Source of the DNA: an uncultured Bacilli bacterium
GTDB lineage: Bacteria; Bacillota_I; Bacilli_A; RF39; UBA660
Assembly (NCBI GenBank): GCA_947589675.1
Contig: CANQCI010000005.1
Coordinates: forward strand, 1 to 53,569
Reading direction: 5' to 3'
DNA: 53,569 bases
Positions 16,363-25,519 of the stretch are shown here, piece by piece. Both the position numbers and the translations under genes were made by a program. The notes beneath the pieces were generated by a model. That model saw only the letters and a list, made by a program, of their open reading frames with translations. It did not search any database and had not been told where the DNA came from. The first letter of the stretch is position 1. The number at the start of each line of letters is the position of its first letter.

Positions 16363-18349
16363 AAAAATAATCCTAATTCTGGGGGTTTTGGGGTTATATA
16401 TATTTATTACGACCAAGGTTATTACTTACTCCTCAAAGTATCAAGAACAAGAAGAAGTTTTAACGGGTAGAATTATTAGTTATAGTTTAAAAGAAGATAA
16501 AATAACATTAATTATTAAAGGGAAAGAAAAAGTTCAGGCTATTTATTATTTAAACCCTAATGAAGAAAATTATTGGTTCAAAGTAAAACTCGGAAGTTAT
16601 GTCCGGCTAACAGGTAATTTTAAAAAAATAAAAAATAATACTGTACCTAATACTTTTAATTATAAGAAATATTTATATAATAAGCATATTTATTTTAATT
16701 TTATAATTAAAAAAATAGAAATATTAAAAGAAGGGAATATTTTTTATAAAATTAAAGATTATGGGTATAAAAAGATTTTAAATAGAGATTATCCAGAGTT
16801 TTTATTAGCCTTTATTATGGGTGATAAATCATTAATTGGGGAAGATATTAAAGAAAGTATGCAAATAAATGGAACGATGCATTTACTTTCTATCTCTGGG
16901 ATGCATGTTAGTTTACTAGTAAGTTTTGTTAGTAAGTTTTTTAAACGAAGTAAGTTTCGCTATGCTTTGTTTTTCTTACTTTCTTTATTTTACATCTTTT
17001 GGGTTGGTTTTCCGGTTTCAGTTTTACGAGTTATGCTGTATTTATTCTTAAAAAAAATAAATGACCAAAAAGAACTTAATTATAGTAATAAACAGTTATT
17101 AATATTAACGATGTTTATATTATTAATTATAAATCCTTTTTATTTTTATGATTATGGGTTTTGGTATTCTTATTTAATTACCTATGGTTTATTTGTAAAT
17201 CAAGATACTTTAAAAGGTAATTATTTTATTAGCATCTTAAAAGTAAGTTGGCTTGCTAGTATTTTTAGTTTGCCAATTACCGCCTTAATGAATTATGAGA
17301 TAAATTTAGTTAGTCTTCTAGCCAATGTTATCATGGTTCCTTTTGTATCTTTAATCGTTTTTCCAATTTCTTTAATAAGCTTTATAATTTCTAATCATTT
17401 ATGGAAGTTAGTAGTTTTCCTTTTATTAAAAATAAGTCTATTTTTTAGTTATTTTAAATTGCTGATTAATATTCCCAAGTTACCAATGGTTTTAATTATT
17501 CTATATTATTTAATAGCTTTTAAAAAGAGAAAGAAAAAATATGTTTTACTTATCTTAATATTAGTTATTAATGGTTTAATCAATAAGATAAATCCTAATT
17601 TTACTTATTATTTTGTTGATGTCGGGCAAGGCGATCAAAGTATAATTATTAGCCCTTATCAAAAAGAAGTAGTTATGATAGATACCGGAGGAAATAAAAA
17701 TACTGATTATATTGGCAAAAATACAATTTTGTTTTTAAAAAGTATCGGGATAACGAAAATTGATTATTTAATATTAAGTCATGGCGATTATGATCATTTG
17801 GGGGAAAGTTTTAATTTAGTAGCGAATTTTAAAGTTAAAAATGTAATTTTTAATCAGGGTTCTTATAATGAATTAGAACAAAGTTTAATTAATATCTTAA
17901 ATAAACAAAAGATAAATTATTATCAGAATCTAGCGAAGATTACTTTAAAAGATTATCAAATATATTTTTTAAATAATGAAATAACTAAAGATGAAAATGA
18001 AGATTCTAATGTTTTGTATTTAGCTTACCAAAATTATAATTTTTTACTAATGGGAGATGCGGGGATAACCAGAGAAGAAGCTATTTTAAAAAAATATAAT
18101 TTACCACCTATAACTTTCTTAAAAGTAGGGCATCATGGTTCTAAGACTAGCAGTGGTAAAAATTTTCTTGCTCAGATAAAGCCTCAGTATAGTTTAATTG
18201 GGGTAGGAGAAAATAATGTTTATCACCATCCTAATGAGGAAGTTTTAAAATCTTTAGCATCATCCCATATTTATCGCACTGACCTAGAGGGAACTATTAA
18301 AATTACGATTCATAACCAAAATATGCAAATTACTACCTACCCACCTTAG
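16331..18349 (+). CDS. comEC: ComEC/Rec2 DNA-uptake channel
   Basis: A polytopic inner-membrane channel that brings single-stranded DNA into the cell. An N-terminal OB-like soluble part (about 40-140) is followed by the competence domain with many membrane helices (about 150-410; GTMHLLSISGMHVSLL) and a C-terminal metallo-beta-lactamase-like domain (VDVGQGDQSIII, SHGDYDHLGE, GHHGSKTSS). GGTGAGG at 16318-16324 sits 6 bases before the ATG at 16331; GTG at 16319 is the alternative. The length of 672 residues is somewhat short but all parts are there. Confidence 0.93.
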   Translation: MPKLKTILPSKKIILILGVLGLYIFITTKVITYSSKYQEQEEVLTGRIISYSLKEDKITLIIKGKEKVQAIYYLNPNEENYWFKVKLGSYVRLTGNFKKIKNNTVPNTFNYKKYLYNKHIYFNFIIKKIEILKEGNIFYKIKDYGYKKILNRDYPEFLLAFIMGDKSLIGEDIKESMQINGTMHLLSISGMHVSLLVSFVSKFFKRSKFRYALFFLLSLFYIFWVGFPVSVLRVMLYLFLKKINDQKELNYSNKQLLILTMFILLIINPFYFYDYGFWYSYLITYGLFVNQDTLKGNYFISILKVSWLASIFSLPITALMNYEINLVSLLANVIMVPFVSLIVFPISLISFIISNHLWKLVVFLLLKISLFFSYFKLLINIPKLPMVLIILYYLIAFKKRKKKYVLLILILVINGLINKINPNFTYYFVDVGQGDQSIIISPYQKEVVMIDTGGNKNTDYIGKNTILFLKSIGITKIDYLILSHGDYDHLGESFNLVANFKVKNVIFNQGSYNELEQSLINILNKQKINYYQNLAKITLKDYQIYFLNNEITKDENEDSNVLYLAYQNYNFLLMGDAGITREEAILKKYNLPPITFLKVGHHGSKTSSGKNFLAQIKPQYSLIGVGENNVYHHPNEEVLKSLASSHIYRTDLEGTIKITIHNQNMQITTYPP

Positions 18350-18459
18350 GCACCAAATTAACTTTTTTTCATAAGATATATTAGTTTATTTAGATGCCTA
18401 TACGTTTTTTTAAAATAAATCATAAAATATAATACCATTATATAATGTTTTAATAGATT

Positions 18460-18483
18460 GAGCCTAGCTAGCTCTTTTTTTTT
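18460..18483 (+). terminator. Rho-independent terminator after comEC
   Basis: GAGC and GCTC (18460-18463, 18471-18474) with further pairing of the CTAG bases, followed by nine T. It separates comEC from holA. Confidence 0.75.
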
Positions 18484-18522
18484 AGGATTTTCTAAGATAT
18501 AATTTAAGTGGAGGGTGTTAAA

Positions 18523-19461
18523 ATGAGAATAGTAGTTATAAGTGGGAGTTCCCATCGTTTAATTAAAGAAGAAATTAAAAAAATAGTTGAAGAGCATAAC
18601 TATATTAAGATGAATATTAATCAGTGTGGAATAAAAAGTGTTTTAGAAGAAGCTAGTTATTTTTCTTTTATGCAAGAAGAAAAATTTATTGTGGCTAGTA
18701 ATGCTGATTTTTTGGCTTCCAAAAAAATGAGTGAAGCTGAGGAAGAAAATATGCTTCAATATTTAAATCATCCTAATGAAAATACCACCTTAATTTTTAC
18801 TTTGTTAGAACCAGTTGATTTACGGAAGAAAATTAGTAAAATAATTAAAGATAATTATGAATTAATAGTAATTCCTAACTTTGATAAAATAAAAATTAAA
18901 GAAGATATTATGAATTATTTAGGACAATATAAATATACTTGTGATTATGAAACAGCTATGTATTTAATAGATAATACTTATAATAATTTAGATGTTTTAT
19001 TTAATGAATTAGATAAGATTATGTTATATTATAATAATCCTTGTAAAATTACTAAAGATGATGTTTTAAAAATAGTAGGTAAAGAAGAAGATAGTAATAT
19101 ATTTCATTTTATTAATGCCGTGATTGAAAGAAGAATAGATGCTTCTTTACAAATATATAAAAGTTTAAAAATATATAAAGTTGAACCAATTAGTTTAATT
19201 AATTTATTAGCTCGAGAATATCGGTTAATGTATATGGTAAAAAATTATAGTAATCAAAAATATGATTTAAAAAAAATTAGTTCTTTACTTAAATTACCAG
19301 ATTGGCAAATTAGTAAGTTATATAATAATAGTTTAAATTATCGAGAAGAAGAGTTACTTACTAATTTATATACTTTGGGGGATATAGATTTAAAAATAAA
19401 AAAAGGGATTTATGATAAAGACATCGCTTTATATCCCTTTTTAATGCATACTTGTAGTTAA
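18523..19461 (+). CDS. holA: DNA polymerase III subunit delta
   Basis: A clamp-loader subunit that opens the sliding clamp during replication. The 312-residue protein shows the family pattern: a non-canonical AAA+ N-terminal domain (VISGSSHRLIKEEI, then LIFTLLEPVDLRKKI), a middle lid domain (NNLDVLFNELDKIMLYY) and a C-terminal helical collar (HFINAVIERRIDASLQIYKSL, LAREYRLMYMVKNY). GGAGGG lies 8 bases before the ATG at 18523; GTG at 18508 overlaps that site. Its position after comEC is the standard Firmicutes order. Its stop overlaps the convergent rnhC stop. Confidence 0.93.
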   Translation: MRIVVISGSSHRLIKEEIKKIVEEHNYIKMNINQCGIKSVLEEASYFSFMQEEKFIVASNADFLASKKMSEAEEENMLQYLNHPNENTTLIFTLLEPVDLRKKISKIIKDNYELIVIPNFDKIKIKEDIMNYLGQYKYTCDYETAMYLIDNTYNNLDVLFNELDKIMLYYNNPCKITKDDVLKIVGKEEDSNIFHFINAVIERRIDASLQIYKSLKIYKVEPISLINLLAREYRLMYMVKNYSNQKYDLKKISSLLKLPDWQISKLYNNSLNYREEELLTNLYTLGDIDLKIKKGIYDKDIALYPFLMHTCS

Positions 19462-20393
19462 TTTAGGATTTTTTCGGTATTTTTAAAATTAAGTTTGGCT
19501 ATTTCTTTTAGTTTATCTTGTCCAAATTGGTTAATGATTTGTTTGCCAAAGGCATCAACATTAGCCCCAGCTCCTTTAGGGACTTCCATGCCTAATTCTT
19601 GACTTAAGGAAGCCATTTCTTTTAAAAAGACATAGCGGCTTATAATCGAAGCACAAGCAACAGAAAGGCATTGATCTTCCGCTTTCGGAGTAAAGGTAAT
19701 ATTTTTAAGAATTTCTTTACTTCCTTGTAAATATTCATAATATTTTTTAGGACTAGCAAATTGGTCAACGACAATTTTATCATAATTAGGCATTTTTTGT
19801 TGCATGCTTATTAAAGCTTTATTATGTAAAATGGCTTTAATTTTATTCATATTAATATCACTTTGATAGTATTTATTATAATCACTTGGTTTTAATATAA
19901 TGGTTGTATAAGGAACTTTAGCAATTATTTTCGGGGTAATTTCTTTTATTTTATCATCAGTTAATTTTTTGGAATCCATTATTTTTAATTCATGGAGAAA
20001 ACTAGAAAGCTCGTTTGAAACGTATGTGGCACTAACCACAATAGGACCAAAGTAATCGCCCGTTCCCACTTCATCAGAACCAATGGTATTATATTTATCA
20101 AAGTTAGCTTTTTTCGGTTCTAAAGAAGATTTATCTTTTTTTAATTCTTTACCCGTTTTTAAATCGATAATTCGGTTATTATGTTTTTTTTCTAAGTCAA
20201 TCCAGATTGCCGCATCAATGTCGGCACTAATGCCTTGAAACATAATCTTGCCACTTTCATATAATGTAATAGTCGTATCAGCTTCTTTAGCTTGAAAGAC
20301 GGAATAAGGGGGCTTTTTTTCTAAACATAAATCATGATAATATTTAATTACCGCCGGTTTTAGATTATCACTTAATTTAAAAACAATAGTCAT
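19458..20393 (-). CDS. rnhC: Ribonuclease HIII
   Basis: Removes RNA from RNA-DNA hybrids. The 311-residue protein has the N-terminal TBP-like DUF3378 domain (about 1-85) and the type 2 RNase H core with IGSDEVGTGDYFGP (catalytic Asp-Glu), IMDSKKLTDD, and VVDQFASP followed by CLSVACASIISRY. GAGGTG precedes the ATG on the minus strand. It is convergent with holA, overlapping by four bases, and divergent from the cvpA-like gene. Confidence 0.95.
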   Translation of the reverse strand: MTIVFKLSDNLKPAVIKYYHDLCLEKKPPYSVFQAKEADTTITLYESGKIMFQGISADIDAAIWIDLEKKHNNRIIDLKTGKELKKDKSSLEPKKANFDKYNTIGSDEVGTGDYFGPIVVSATYVSNELSSFLHELKIMDSKKLTDDKIKEITPKIIAKVPYTTIILKPSDYNKYYQSDINMNKIKAILHNKALISMQQKMPNYDKIVVDQFASPKKYYEYLQGSKEILKNITFTPKAEDQCLSVACASIISRYVFLKEMASLSQELGMEVPKGAGANVDAFGKQIINQFGQDKLKEIAKLNFKNTEKILN

Positions 20394-20425
20394 TTATAAA
20401 CACCTCACAAAGTATTTTATCATAA

Positions 20426-20454
20426 TTGACTTTTTTTTGCATTACCATTATAAT
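20426..20454 (+). promoter_or_regulatory. Sigma-A type promoter
   Basis: TTGACT at 20426-20431 and TATAAT at 20449-20454 with a 17-base spacer, upstream of the cvpA-like operon. Confidence 0.75.
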
Positions 20455-20484
20455 ATAATAAAATAGATAGGAACGAGGGAAAAT

Positions 20485-21180
20485 ATGAATGTTGTTGATA
20501 TTGTGATAATAGTTTTAGCGGTCTTGGGTGGCATTAATGGTTATCGAAAGGGCATAGTTCGAACGTCAATCCAACTAGTTGGGAGTGCGGCAATAGCGAT
20601 ATTATCTTATACTTTTAAAGATATTTTAGCCGATTTTTTAATTGATTTTATGCCATTTTTACAATACAAAGGGGCTTTCTTAGGACTAAGTTCAATTAAT
20701 ATTGTCGTCTATCAAATTGTGTCTTTTGTAGTTATTTATGTTTTATTTTATTGCTTACTTAATATACTACTTGGGGCATCAGGTTTAATAGATACCTTAA
20801 TTAAATTAACGGTTGTTTTAAAAATGCCATCAAAGATTATGGCTGGTTTACTTGGTATCTTAGATGGTTTAGTATTTGCTTTTCTTCTTGCCTTTGTAGC
20901 TCTTCATTTAGGTTTAAGTGAAAAGTATGTAATGGAAAGTAAAATGGGCATTATTCTTTTAGAAAGAACCCCATTTTTATCAACCGTTATGGCGAAGAGT
21001 ACTTTATCTTTAGAAGAAATATGTAATTTAGTTAATTACCGAGATGAAAGTGTTGATGATAATACTTTAAATGCTGAGGTATTACAAACATTAATTCATT
21101 ATAAAATAATAACTAGTCAAAAAGCAATGGAAATTAAAAAAGAAAAAATGCCAGAGTTGGAGCATGTAACATTTGCTTAG
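20485..21180 (+). CDS. CvpA family membrane protein
   Basis: Integral membrane protein with four hydrophobic segments (about 3-28, 32-52, 68-100, 108-142) and a soluble C-terminal tail. The N-terminus MNVVDIVIIVLAVLGGINGYRKGIVR is the CvpA signature; the family is linked to colicin V production and, in Firmicutes, often sits near mutS2 or uvrC. Here it heads a small operon: its stop is 10 bases before the thioredoxin start, whose ribosome site is GGAGGG. Actual role unknown. Confidence 0.88.
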   Translation: MNVVDIVIIVLAVLGGINGYRKGIVRTSIQLVGSAAIAILSYTFKDILADFLIDFMPFLQYKGAFLGLSSINIVVYQIVSFVVIYVLFYCLLNILLGASGLIDTLIKLTVVLKMPSKIMAGLLGILDGLVFAFLLAFVALHLGLSEKYVMESKMGIILLERTPFLSTVMAKSTLSLEEICNLVNYRDESVDDNTLNAEVLQTLIHYKIITSQKAMEIKKEKMPELEHVTFA

Positions 21181-21190
21181 GGAGGGTTTT

Positions 21191-21490
21191 ATGGTTAAAC
21201 ATTTAGAAGAAAATGAGGATTTATTAGAAGTTATTGGGAATGATTTCTTTTTAGTGAATTTTTATGCCAATTGGTGTGGTCCATGCAAAATGCTGGCTCC
21301 CATATTAGAAGAAATTGATTTTATTAAAGTTTTAAAAATTGACACGGATAAGTTTCCTACTTTAGCAGCCCAATATGGCATCATGAGTATTCCTACCTTG
21401 TTATTTTTTAAAGATAAAAAAGAAGTAAAAAGAGTAATTGGTTTTAAAAATAAGGAAGAAATAAAGGATATTGTTGATAATTTAGCATGA
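21191..21490 (+). CDS. Thioredoxin family protein
   Basis: A 99-residue thioredoxin fold with the active site WCGPC (Cys29, Cys32) and the cis-proline segment SIPTLLFF. It reduces disulfides in the cytoplasm using thioredoxin reductase. The start is the ATG at 21191, 4 bases after GGAGGG; an in-frame TTG at 21173 lies within the previous gene. It ends in ATGA, overlapping the next gene by four bases, so the three genes cvpA-like, thioredoxin and membrane protein form an operon. It may be the main TrxA or a specialised copy. Confidence 0.9.
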   Translation: MVKHLEENEDLLEVIGNDFFLVNFYANWCGPCKMLAPILEEIDFIKVLKIDTDKFPTLAAQYGIMSIPTLLFFKDKKEVKRVIGFKNKEEIKDIVDNLA

Positions 21491-21936
21491 AGAGTTTATT
21501 AAAAATTATTATTAAAATTTTAGTTATTGCTTTAATACTATCATTAGTAATCGATTATTGTTTAGTAATGATGCGAAATACCGAACCACTTTTTACTTAT
21601 AAAGAAGAAGGAAATACAAAATATAGTTTAATTTATAAAATTAATTATGATAATGATATTGTTACATTTTATCTATTTAATATTAAGTTAGGGGAAAAAG
21701 ATTTAAAGGCTCCCCCAGAATGGGAGATCGTGGATCATACTGGTAAGGAATGTAATCCGGTTAAAACTTACTTTTTTACTGATGATGCTTATAATTATTA
21801 CTTTGATTGTGAACAAAAATATTATATTAAAGTGGGAGATGTTGAATATACTTTAAAGAATGCTTTAGAAAATAATATTTTAACAATCAGTGACTTAGAA
21901 GAAACTTATATTAAATTTAATAAAGAAGCCAAATAA
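21487..21936 (+). CDS. Hypothetical membrane-anchored protein, 149 aa
   Basis: One N-terminal membrane helix (about residues 5-28) and an extracytoplasmic part of about 120 residues with two cysteines (in KECNPVK and FDCEQK) that could form a disulfide. It is translationally coupled to the thioredoxin gene by an ATGA overlap. I recognise no family. A terminator begins inside its last codons. Confidence 0.8.
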   Translation: MKSLLKIIIKILVIALILSLVIDYCLVMMRNTEPLFTYKEEGNTKYSLIYKINYDNDIVTFYLFNIKLGEKDLKAPPEWEIVDHTGKECNPVKTYFFTDDAYNYYFDCEQKYYIKVGDVEYTLKNALENNILTISDLEETYIKFNKEAK

Positions 21937-21955
21937 TTATTGAGCTTCTTTTTTT
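21922..21955. terminator. Convergent terminator
   Basis: AAAGAAGC (21922-21929) pairs with GCTTCTTT (21944-21951), followed by T. The A-run on the other side lets it serve the minus-strand YigZ-like gene as well. Confidence 0.75.
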
Positions 21956-22296
21956 AAACATAATATTGCCGTATTTTGGTAACTTCGCATAAGTAAACCA
22001 GCTCCTAGTTTAACACCTCCGTAGTAGCGGACAACGACGAAAAGATGTTTATTTAAATTTTTTCGTTCAAGCATTTGGTAAAGGGGAAGTCCTGCGGTAC
22101 CTGTTGGCTCTTTATCATCTGTTTTCCCGGCAGTATTATTAAAGCGATAGGCATAAACCACATGCTTAGCTTTTTTATGTTCTTTTTTAAGATTATTTAA
22201 AATTAATTTTATTTCTTCTAAATTATCTAATTCATAAAAATAACCATAAAATTTAGATTTTTTTTCGATAACTTGACTAGTATTTAATAATTTCAA
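21937..22296 (-). CDS. YigZ/IMPACT family protein, N-terminal domain only
   Basis: A 119-residue UPF0029-type protein. It carries the family core KKSKFYGYF, KHVVYAYRFNN, DDKEPTGTAGLPLYQMLE and VVVRYYGGVKLGAGLLMRSY. Typical bacterial YigZ/YvyE proteins are about 200-210 residues with a second ferredoxin-like DUF1949 domain. That domain is missing here, and the stop sits in the terminator, so the short form looks settled. The family is associated with translation regulation; the exact role is unclear. Confidence 0.88.
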   Translation of the reverse strand: MKLLNTSQVIEKKSKFYGYFYELDNLEEIKLILNNLKKEHKKAKHVVYAYRFNNTAGKTDDKEPTGTAGLPLYQMLERKNLNKHLFVVVRYYGGVKLGAGLLMRSYQNTAILCLKKEAQ

Positions 22297-22368
22297 AGAA
22301 TATCACCAAATTCATTATATCGTAAAATAAATTTATTTTGTAGTATAATAGTTATAGGTGGTTTTCTT

Positions 22369-24162
22369 ATGTTACAGGATAAATTAAAAACTATTCCTCA
22401 TTTACCTGGAAGTTACCAAATGCGTAATGAAAATAATGTGATTATTTATGTTGGTAAAGCCAAGGATTTATATAAAAGAGTTAATAGTTACTTTAAAGGT
22501 AATGTTTATGGTAAGACCGAAAAGTTAGTAAGTGAAATTGTTGACTTTACTTATATAACAACCCAAACGGAACAAGAAGCATTTATCTTAGAAATAAATT
22601 TAATAAAACAATATAATCCTAAATATAATATCTTACTTAAAGATGATAAAAGTTATCCTTATATCGAATATATTAAGAAACCATATCCTAAAGTAAAAGT
22701 ATCAAGATATTTAAATATTAAGAAAAAAGATGGTAAAACTATCTTTGGACCTTATCCTAATGCTTATGCCGCGAGAAAGATTGTTAATTTAATTAATCGG
22801 TTATATCCCTTAAAAAAATGTGATCATATGCCTAATAAAGTTTGTTTATATTATCATATCGGGGAGTGCTTAGGTTATTGTGAAAAAAGAGTTGATAGTG
22901 AAAAACTAGAAGCAATGGAAAATGATATCTTAGCGTTTTTAAAAGGAAATGATAAGATATTAAAAGATAAAATTTTAGAAAAGATTAATTTTTTTAGTGA
23001 ACAATTAAATTTTGAAGCAGCTTTAGAATTAAAAAAAGAATTAAATTATATTTCGGTTATTTTAGATAAACAAAAAGTTGAATTACATGATTATATTAAT
23101 CGGGATGCAATTGGTTTTTATTATAATGAAGGGTTAGTAAGTGTTCAAATTTTATTTATTCGTAATGGAAAAATTGTGGGGGGAAATAATGATAAATTTT
23201 ATTTGATAAGTGATGTTTATGATGAAGTTAATACTTATCTTTTAAATTTTTATTCCCGTCATGAAGTGCCTAAGGAATTAATTGTTCCGGAGGGATTAAA
23301 TTGTCCTATTTTAAAAAATATTTTAAATACTTTGGTTTATACTCCTTTAAAAGGGAAAAAGAAAAAGCTAGTGGAAATGGCTAATACTAATGCTAGGATT
23401 AGTTTAGAACAAGAAATTACGATTATAAAAAAAGATGAAAAAAGAAGTGTTTATGCTAATGAGGAATTAAAAAATATTTTAAAGATGCCTATTTTAGATC
23501 GGATTGATGCTTTTGATAACTCCAATTTATTTGGTAGTTATGCGGTAAGTGGAATGGTGGTTTTTAAAAATGGGGTTCCTATGAAAAAAGAATATCGGAA
23601 ATATAAAGTAAGTGTGGATAAAAATGATGATTATAATACGATGAAAGAAGTTATATATCGCCGTTATTACCGAGCGTTAATGGAAAAAACGGAGATGCCA
23701 GATTTAATTATTGTCGATGGGGGCGAAAACCAAATCAGGGCTACTTTAGAAATACTAGCTAGTTTAAATCTTAATATTAGAGTCTGTGGCTTAAAAAAAG
23801 ATGACCGCCACCGGACTAATCAATTAATTGATGAAAATCTTAATTTAATTGATATTCCCAAAAGTAGTGATGTCTTTCATTATTTAACTAGAATCCAAGA
23901 TGAGGTGCATCGTTTTACCATTACTTATCATAAAACCTTAAGAGATAAAGGCAGTATTGCAAGTATTTTAGATAATATTGATGGGATTGGTAAGGTAAGA
24001 AAAAGAGAGCTTATTAAAAAGTTTGGGAGTATTAAAAAAATGCAAGAAGCTCCCTTAGAAGAACTAACAGAAATTATTCCTGATGCTATTGCTAAAAATT
24101 TAAAGGAATATTTAACTAGTCGGGAAAATACTTTAAAAAGCAAAGGAGAAAGCTATGATTAA
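22369..24162 (+). CDS. uvrC: Excinuclease ABC subunit C
   Basis: Makes both incisions around DNA lesions with UvrB. The 597-residue protein has the GIY-YIG nuclease domain at the start (LPGSYQM, IIYVGKAKDL), the UVR motif that contacts UvrB (about 200-235), the RNase H-like C-terminal nuclease (IDAFDNSNLFG, IIVDGGENQI) and the helix-hairpin-helix pair at the end (LDNIDGIGKVRKRELI). It has AGGTGG before the ATG and TATAAT at 22344-22349. Its last bases overlap the DUF1292 gene. Confidence 0.97.
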   Translation: MLQDKLKTIPHLPGSYQMRNENNVIIYVGKAKDLYKRVNSYFKGNVYGKTEKLVSEIVDFTYITTQTEQEAFILEINLIKQYNPKYNILLKDDKSYPYIEYIKKPYPKVKVSRYLNIKKKDGKTIFGPYPNAYAARKIVNLINRLYPLKKCDHMPNKVCLYYHIGECLGYCEKRVDSEKLEAMENDILAFLKGNDKILKDKILEKINFFSEQLNFEAALELKKELNYISVILDKQKVELHDYINRDAIGFYYNEGLVSVQILFIRNGKIVGGNNDKFYLISDVYDEVNTYLLNFYSRHEVPKELIVPEGLNCPILKNILNTLVYTPLKGKKKKLVEMANTNARISLEQEITIIKKDEKRSVYANEELKNILKMPILDRIDAFDNSNLFGSYAVSGMVVFKNGVPMKKEYRKYKVSVDKNDDYNTMKEVIYRRYYRALMEKTEMPDLIIVDGGENQIRATLEILASLNLNIRVCGLKKDDRHRTNQLIDENLNLIDIPKSSDVFHYLTRIQDEVHRFTITYHKTLRDKGSIASILDNIDGIGKVRKRELIKKFGSIKKMQEAPLEELTEIIPDAIAKNLKEYLTSRENTLKSKGESYD

Positions 24163-24427
24163 TGATAAATTTACGATGCCAAATGAAGCGGGAAAATTAA
24201 CTGATTATGATGTTATTTTAACTTTTGATTTGGAAGAAACTAATAAAAGTTATGTTATATATACTGATAATACTAAAAATGAAAAAGGTATGTTAAAACT
24301 TTATGCTTCCACTTATCTAATCAAGAATAATGTTTGGACTTTAGAGGCGATTAAAACTAAACAGGAATTACAAATAATTAAGATTGTCATGGATGCTTAT
24401 TATCGCGGGCTTAAATCTAATAATTGA
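24155..24427 (+). CDS. DUF1292 (UPF0473) family protein
   Basis: A 90-residue acidic protein of the DUF1292 family: DYDVILTFDLEETNKSYVIYTD and MLKLYASTYL are the family core. It overlaps the end of uvrC by 8 bases with an internal AAGGAGAA ribosome site, so the two are co-translated. Function unknown. Confidence 0.85.
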   Translation: MINDKFTMPNEAGKLTDYDVILTFDLEETNKSYVIYTDNTKNEKGMLKLYASTYLIKNNVWTLEAIKTKQELQIIKIVMDAYYRGLKSNN

Positions 24428-24452
24428 CAAACCTTGAGGATGGTGATAAGCT
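24424..24452 (+). promoter_or_regulatory. Promoter, lipoprotein gene 1
   Basis: TTGACA at 24424-24429, a 17-base spacer, and TAAGCT at 24447-24452 preceded by an extended TGA. It begins inside the last codons of the DUF1292 gene. Confidence 0.5.
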
Positions 24453-24479
24453 AGAAAAGCACTAAAAAAGGGGGATATT

Positions 24480-24932
24480 ATGACAATTAAAAACTTACAA
24501 TTAAATGCTAAAATGCCGTCAAAAATTGCTTCCTTAGCGATTACGGGTTCTATTATGGTTACATCATTCACCGGTTGTGGTCTTGTTAAGCCAAATATTT
24601 TATCAAATCGCTTTTTAGAAAAGACACGTGTAGTTACTTTAAGTGATGGTTCTAAAGATATAGTTATTACTGAGCCAAATCCTTGTCGCACTTCCAAATA
24701 TGACCATTATAACAGTATAATTTCGGGGAATTATTATGCTAATAAGGATTGTACGCATCAAGCTATAAATGGGGAAGTTAACCATCATTATGATATAGCT
24801 TCGGTGGAAAATATATATGAATATTTAACTGATGAAGAAATAAGTAAATTAGATGAACATGCATTATCGGAAACCGAAATTAAAGATATCATTGTAAGAA
24901 TTTTAGAGCAACAAGCAAGCAAAATCAAATAA
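24480..24932 (+). CDS. Lipoprotein of unknown function, paralogue 1
   Basis: A 150-residue lipoprotein. A long basic start is followed by a hydrophobic stretch and the lipobox FTGC, so it should be lipid-anchored on the outer face of the membrane. The mature part shares a pattern with the next gene: LEKT.VVT..DGSKD.V, NPCR, ISGNYY, C.H, GEVNHHYDI.SVENI, YLTD.EI. Two further cysteines and several histidines are conserved, which could mean a disulfide or metal site. Ribosome site AGGGGG. The family is unknown to me. Confidence 0.82.
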   Translation: MTIKNLQLNAKMPSKIASLAITGSIMVTSFTGCGLVKPNILSNRFLEKTRVVTLSDGSKDIVITEPNPCRTSKYDHYNSIISGNYYANKDCTHQAINGEVNHHYDIASVENIYEYLTDEEISKLDEHALSETEIKDIIVRILEQQASKIK

Positions 24933-24939
24933 AAAATGA

Positions 24940-24968
24940 TTGACATTGCTTTTAAATTATGATAGAGT
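24940..24968 (+). promoter_or_regulatory. Promoter, lipoprotein gene 2
   Basis: TTGACA at 24940-24945, a 17-base spacer, and TAGAGT at 24963-24968 with an extended TGA. It has the same design as the promoter of paralogue 1. Confidence 0.5.
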
Positions 24969-25001
24969 AATGACCGTATTAAAAAAAGGGGGGGAAAATA
25001 T

Positions 25002-25457
25002 ATGGCAATTAAGAATTTACAAGTTAATGGTAAAATGGGACAAAAGATTGCTTCTTTAGCAATTGCTGGTTCTATTTTAGCCGCATCATTAACTGGTTGT
25101 GGTAGTTCTAAGAAAAGTTTTTTAAATAAAACTTCTTTAGAAAAAACTAGTGTAGTTACATTTTGCGATGGTTCTAAAGATTTAGTTAATACTTTAAAAA
25201 ATCCATGTCGTGATTCACTAGAATACAATCATTATGTTAGTTTAATATCAGGTAATTATTATTCTGATATGGAATGTAAACATGTTCAAGTTGATGGTGA
25301 AGTTAATCACCATTATGATATTTTATCAGTCGAAAATATTACTAAATATTTAACAGATGATGAAATAACTAAAGCTATTAATGATGAATTAACTGATGAA
25401 GATGTAAAAATCATCATTGAAAGAATTACTGAACCACAAGAAGTTAAAAGTAAATAA
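25002..25457 (+). CDS. Lipoprotein of unknown function, paralogue 2
   Basis: A 151-residue paralogue of the preceding lipoprotein with lipobox LTGC and the same spacing of conserved cysteines, GEVNHHYDI and YLTDDEI. The two probably arose by tandem duplication together with their promoters. The start follows a GGGGGGG ribosome site. Alignment by eye shows roughly half of the positions identical, with the 5' leader parts closest, so the pair is not recent. Confidence 0.82.
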   Translation: MAIKNLQVNGKMGQKIASLAIAGSILAASLTGCGSSKKSFLNKTSLEKTSVVTFCDGSKDLVNTLKNPCRDSLEYNHYVSLISGNYYSDMECKHVQVDGEVNHHYDILSVENITKYLTDDEITKAINDELTDEDVKIIIERITEPQEVKSK

Positions 25458-25484
25458 ATTTGGTAATTGAGCTAAAAATTTTAT

Positions 25485-25513
25485 TTGACAACAGTAGGAA
25501 CTTGTGCTATAGT
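25485..25513 (+). promoter_or_regulatory. Strong extended -10 promoter
   Basis: TTGACA at 25485-25490, a 17-base spacer with TG at 25505-25506, and TATAGT at 25508-25513. It is one of the best promoters in the window and has no gene directly behind it. Confidence 0.75.
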
Positions 25514-25519
25514 GTAGTT

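Noticed and set aside
18358-18555. 65-codon minus-strand frame between comEC and holA
   Set aside because: No ribosome site. It runs through the comEC terminator and into the holA start, so it is likely a chance frame in A/T-rich DNA.
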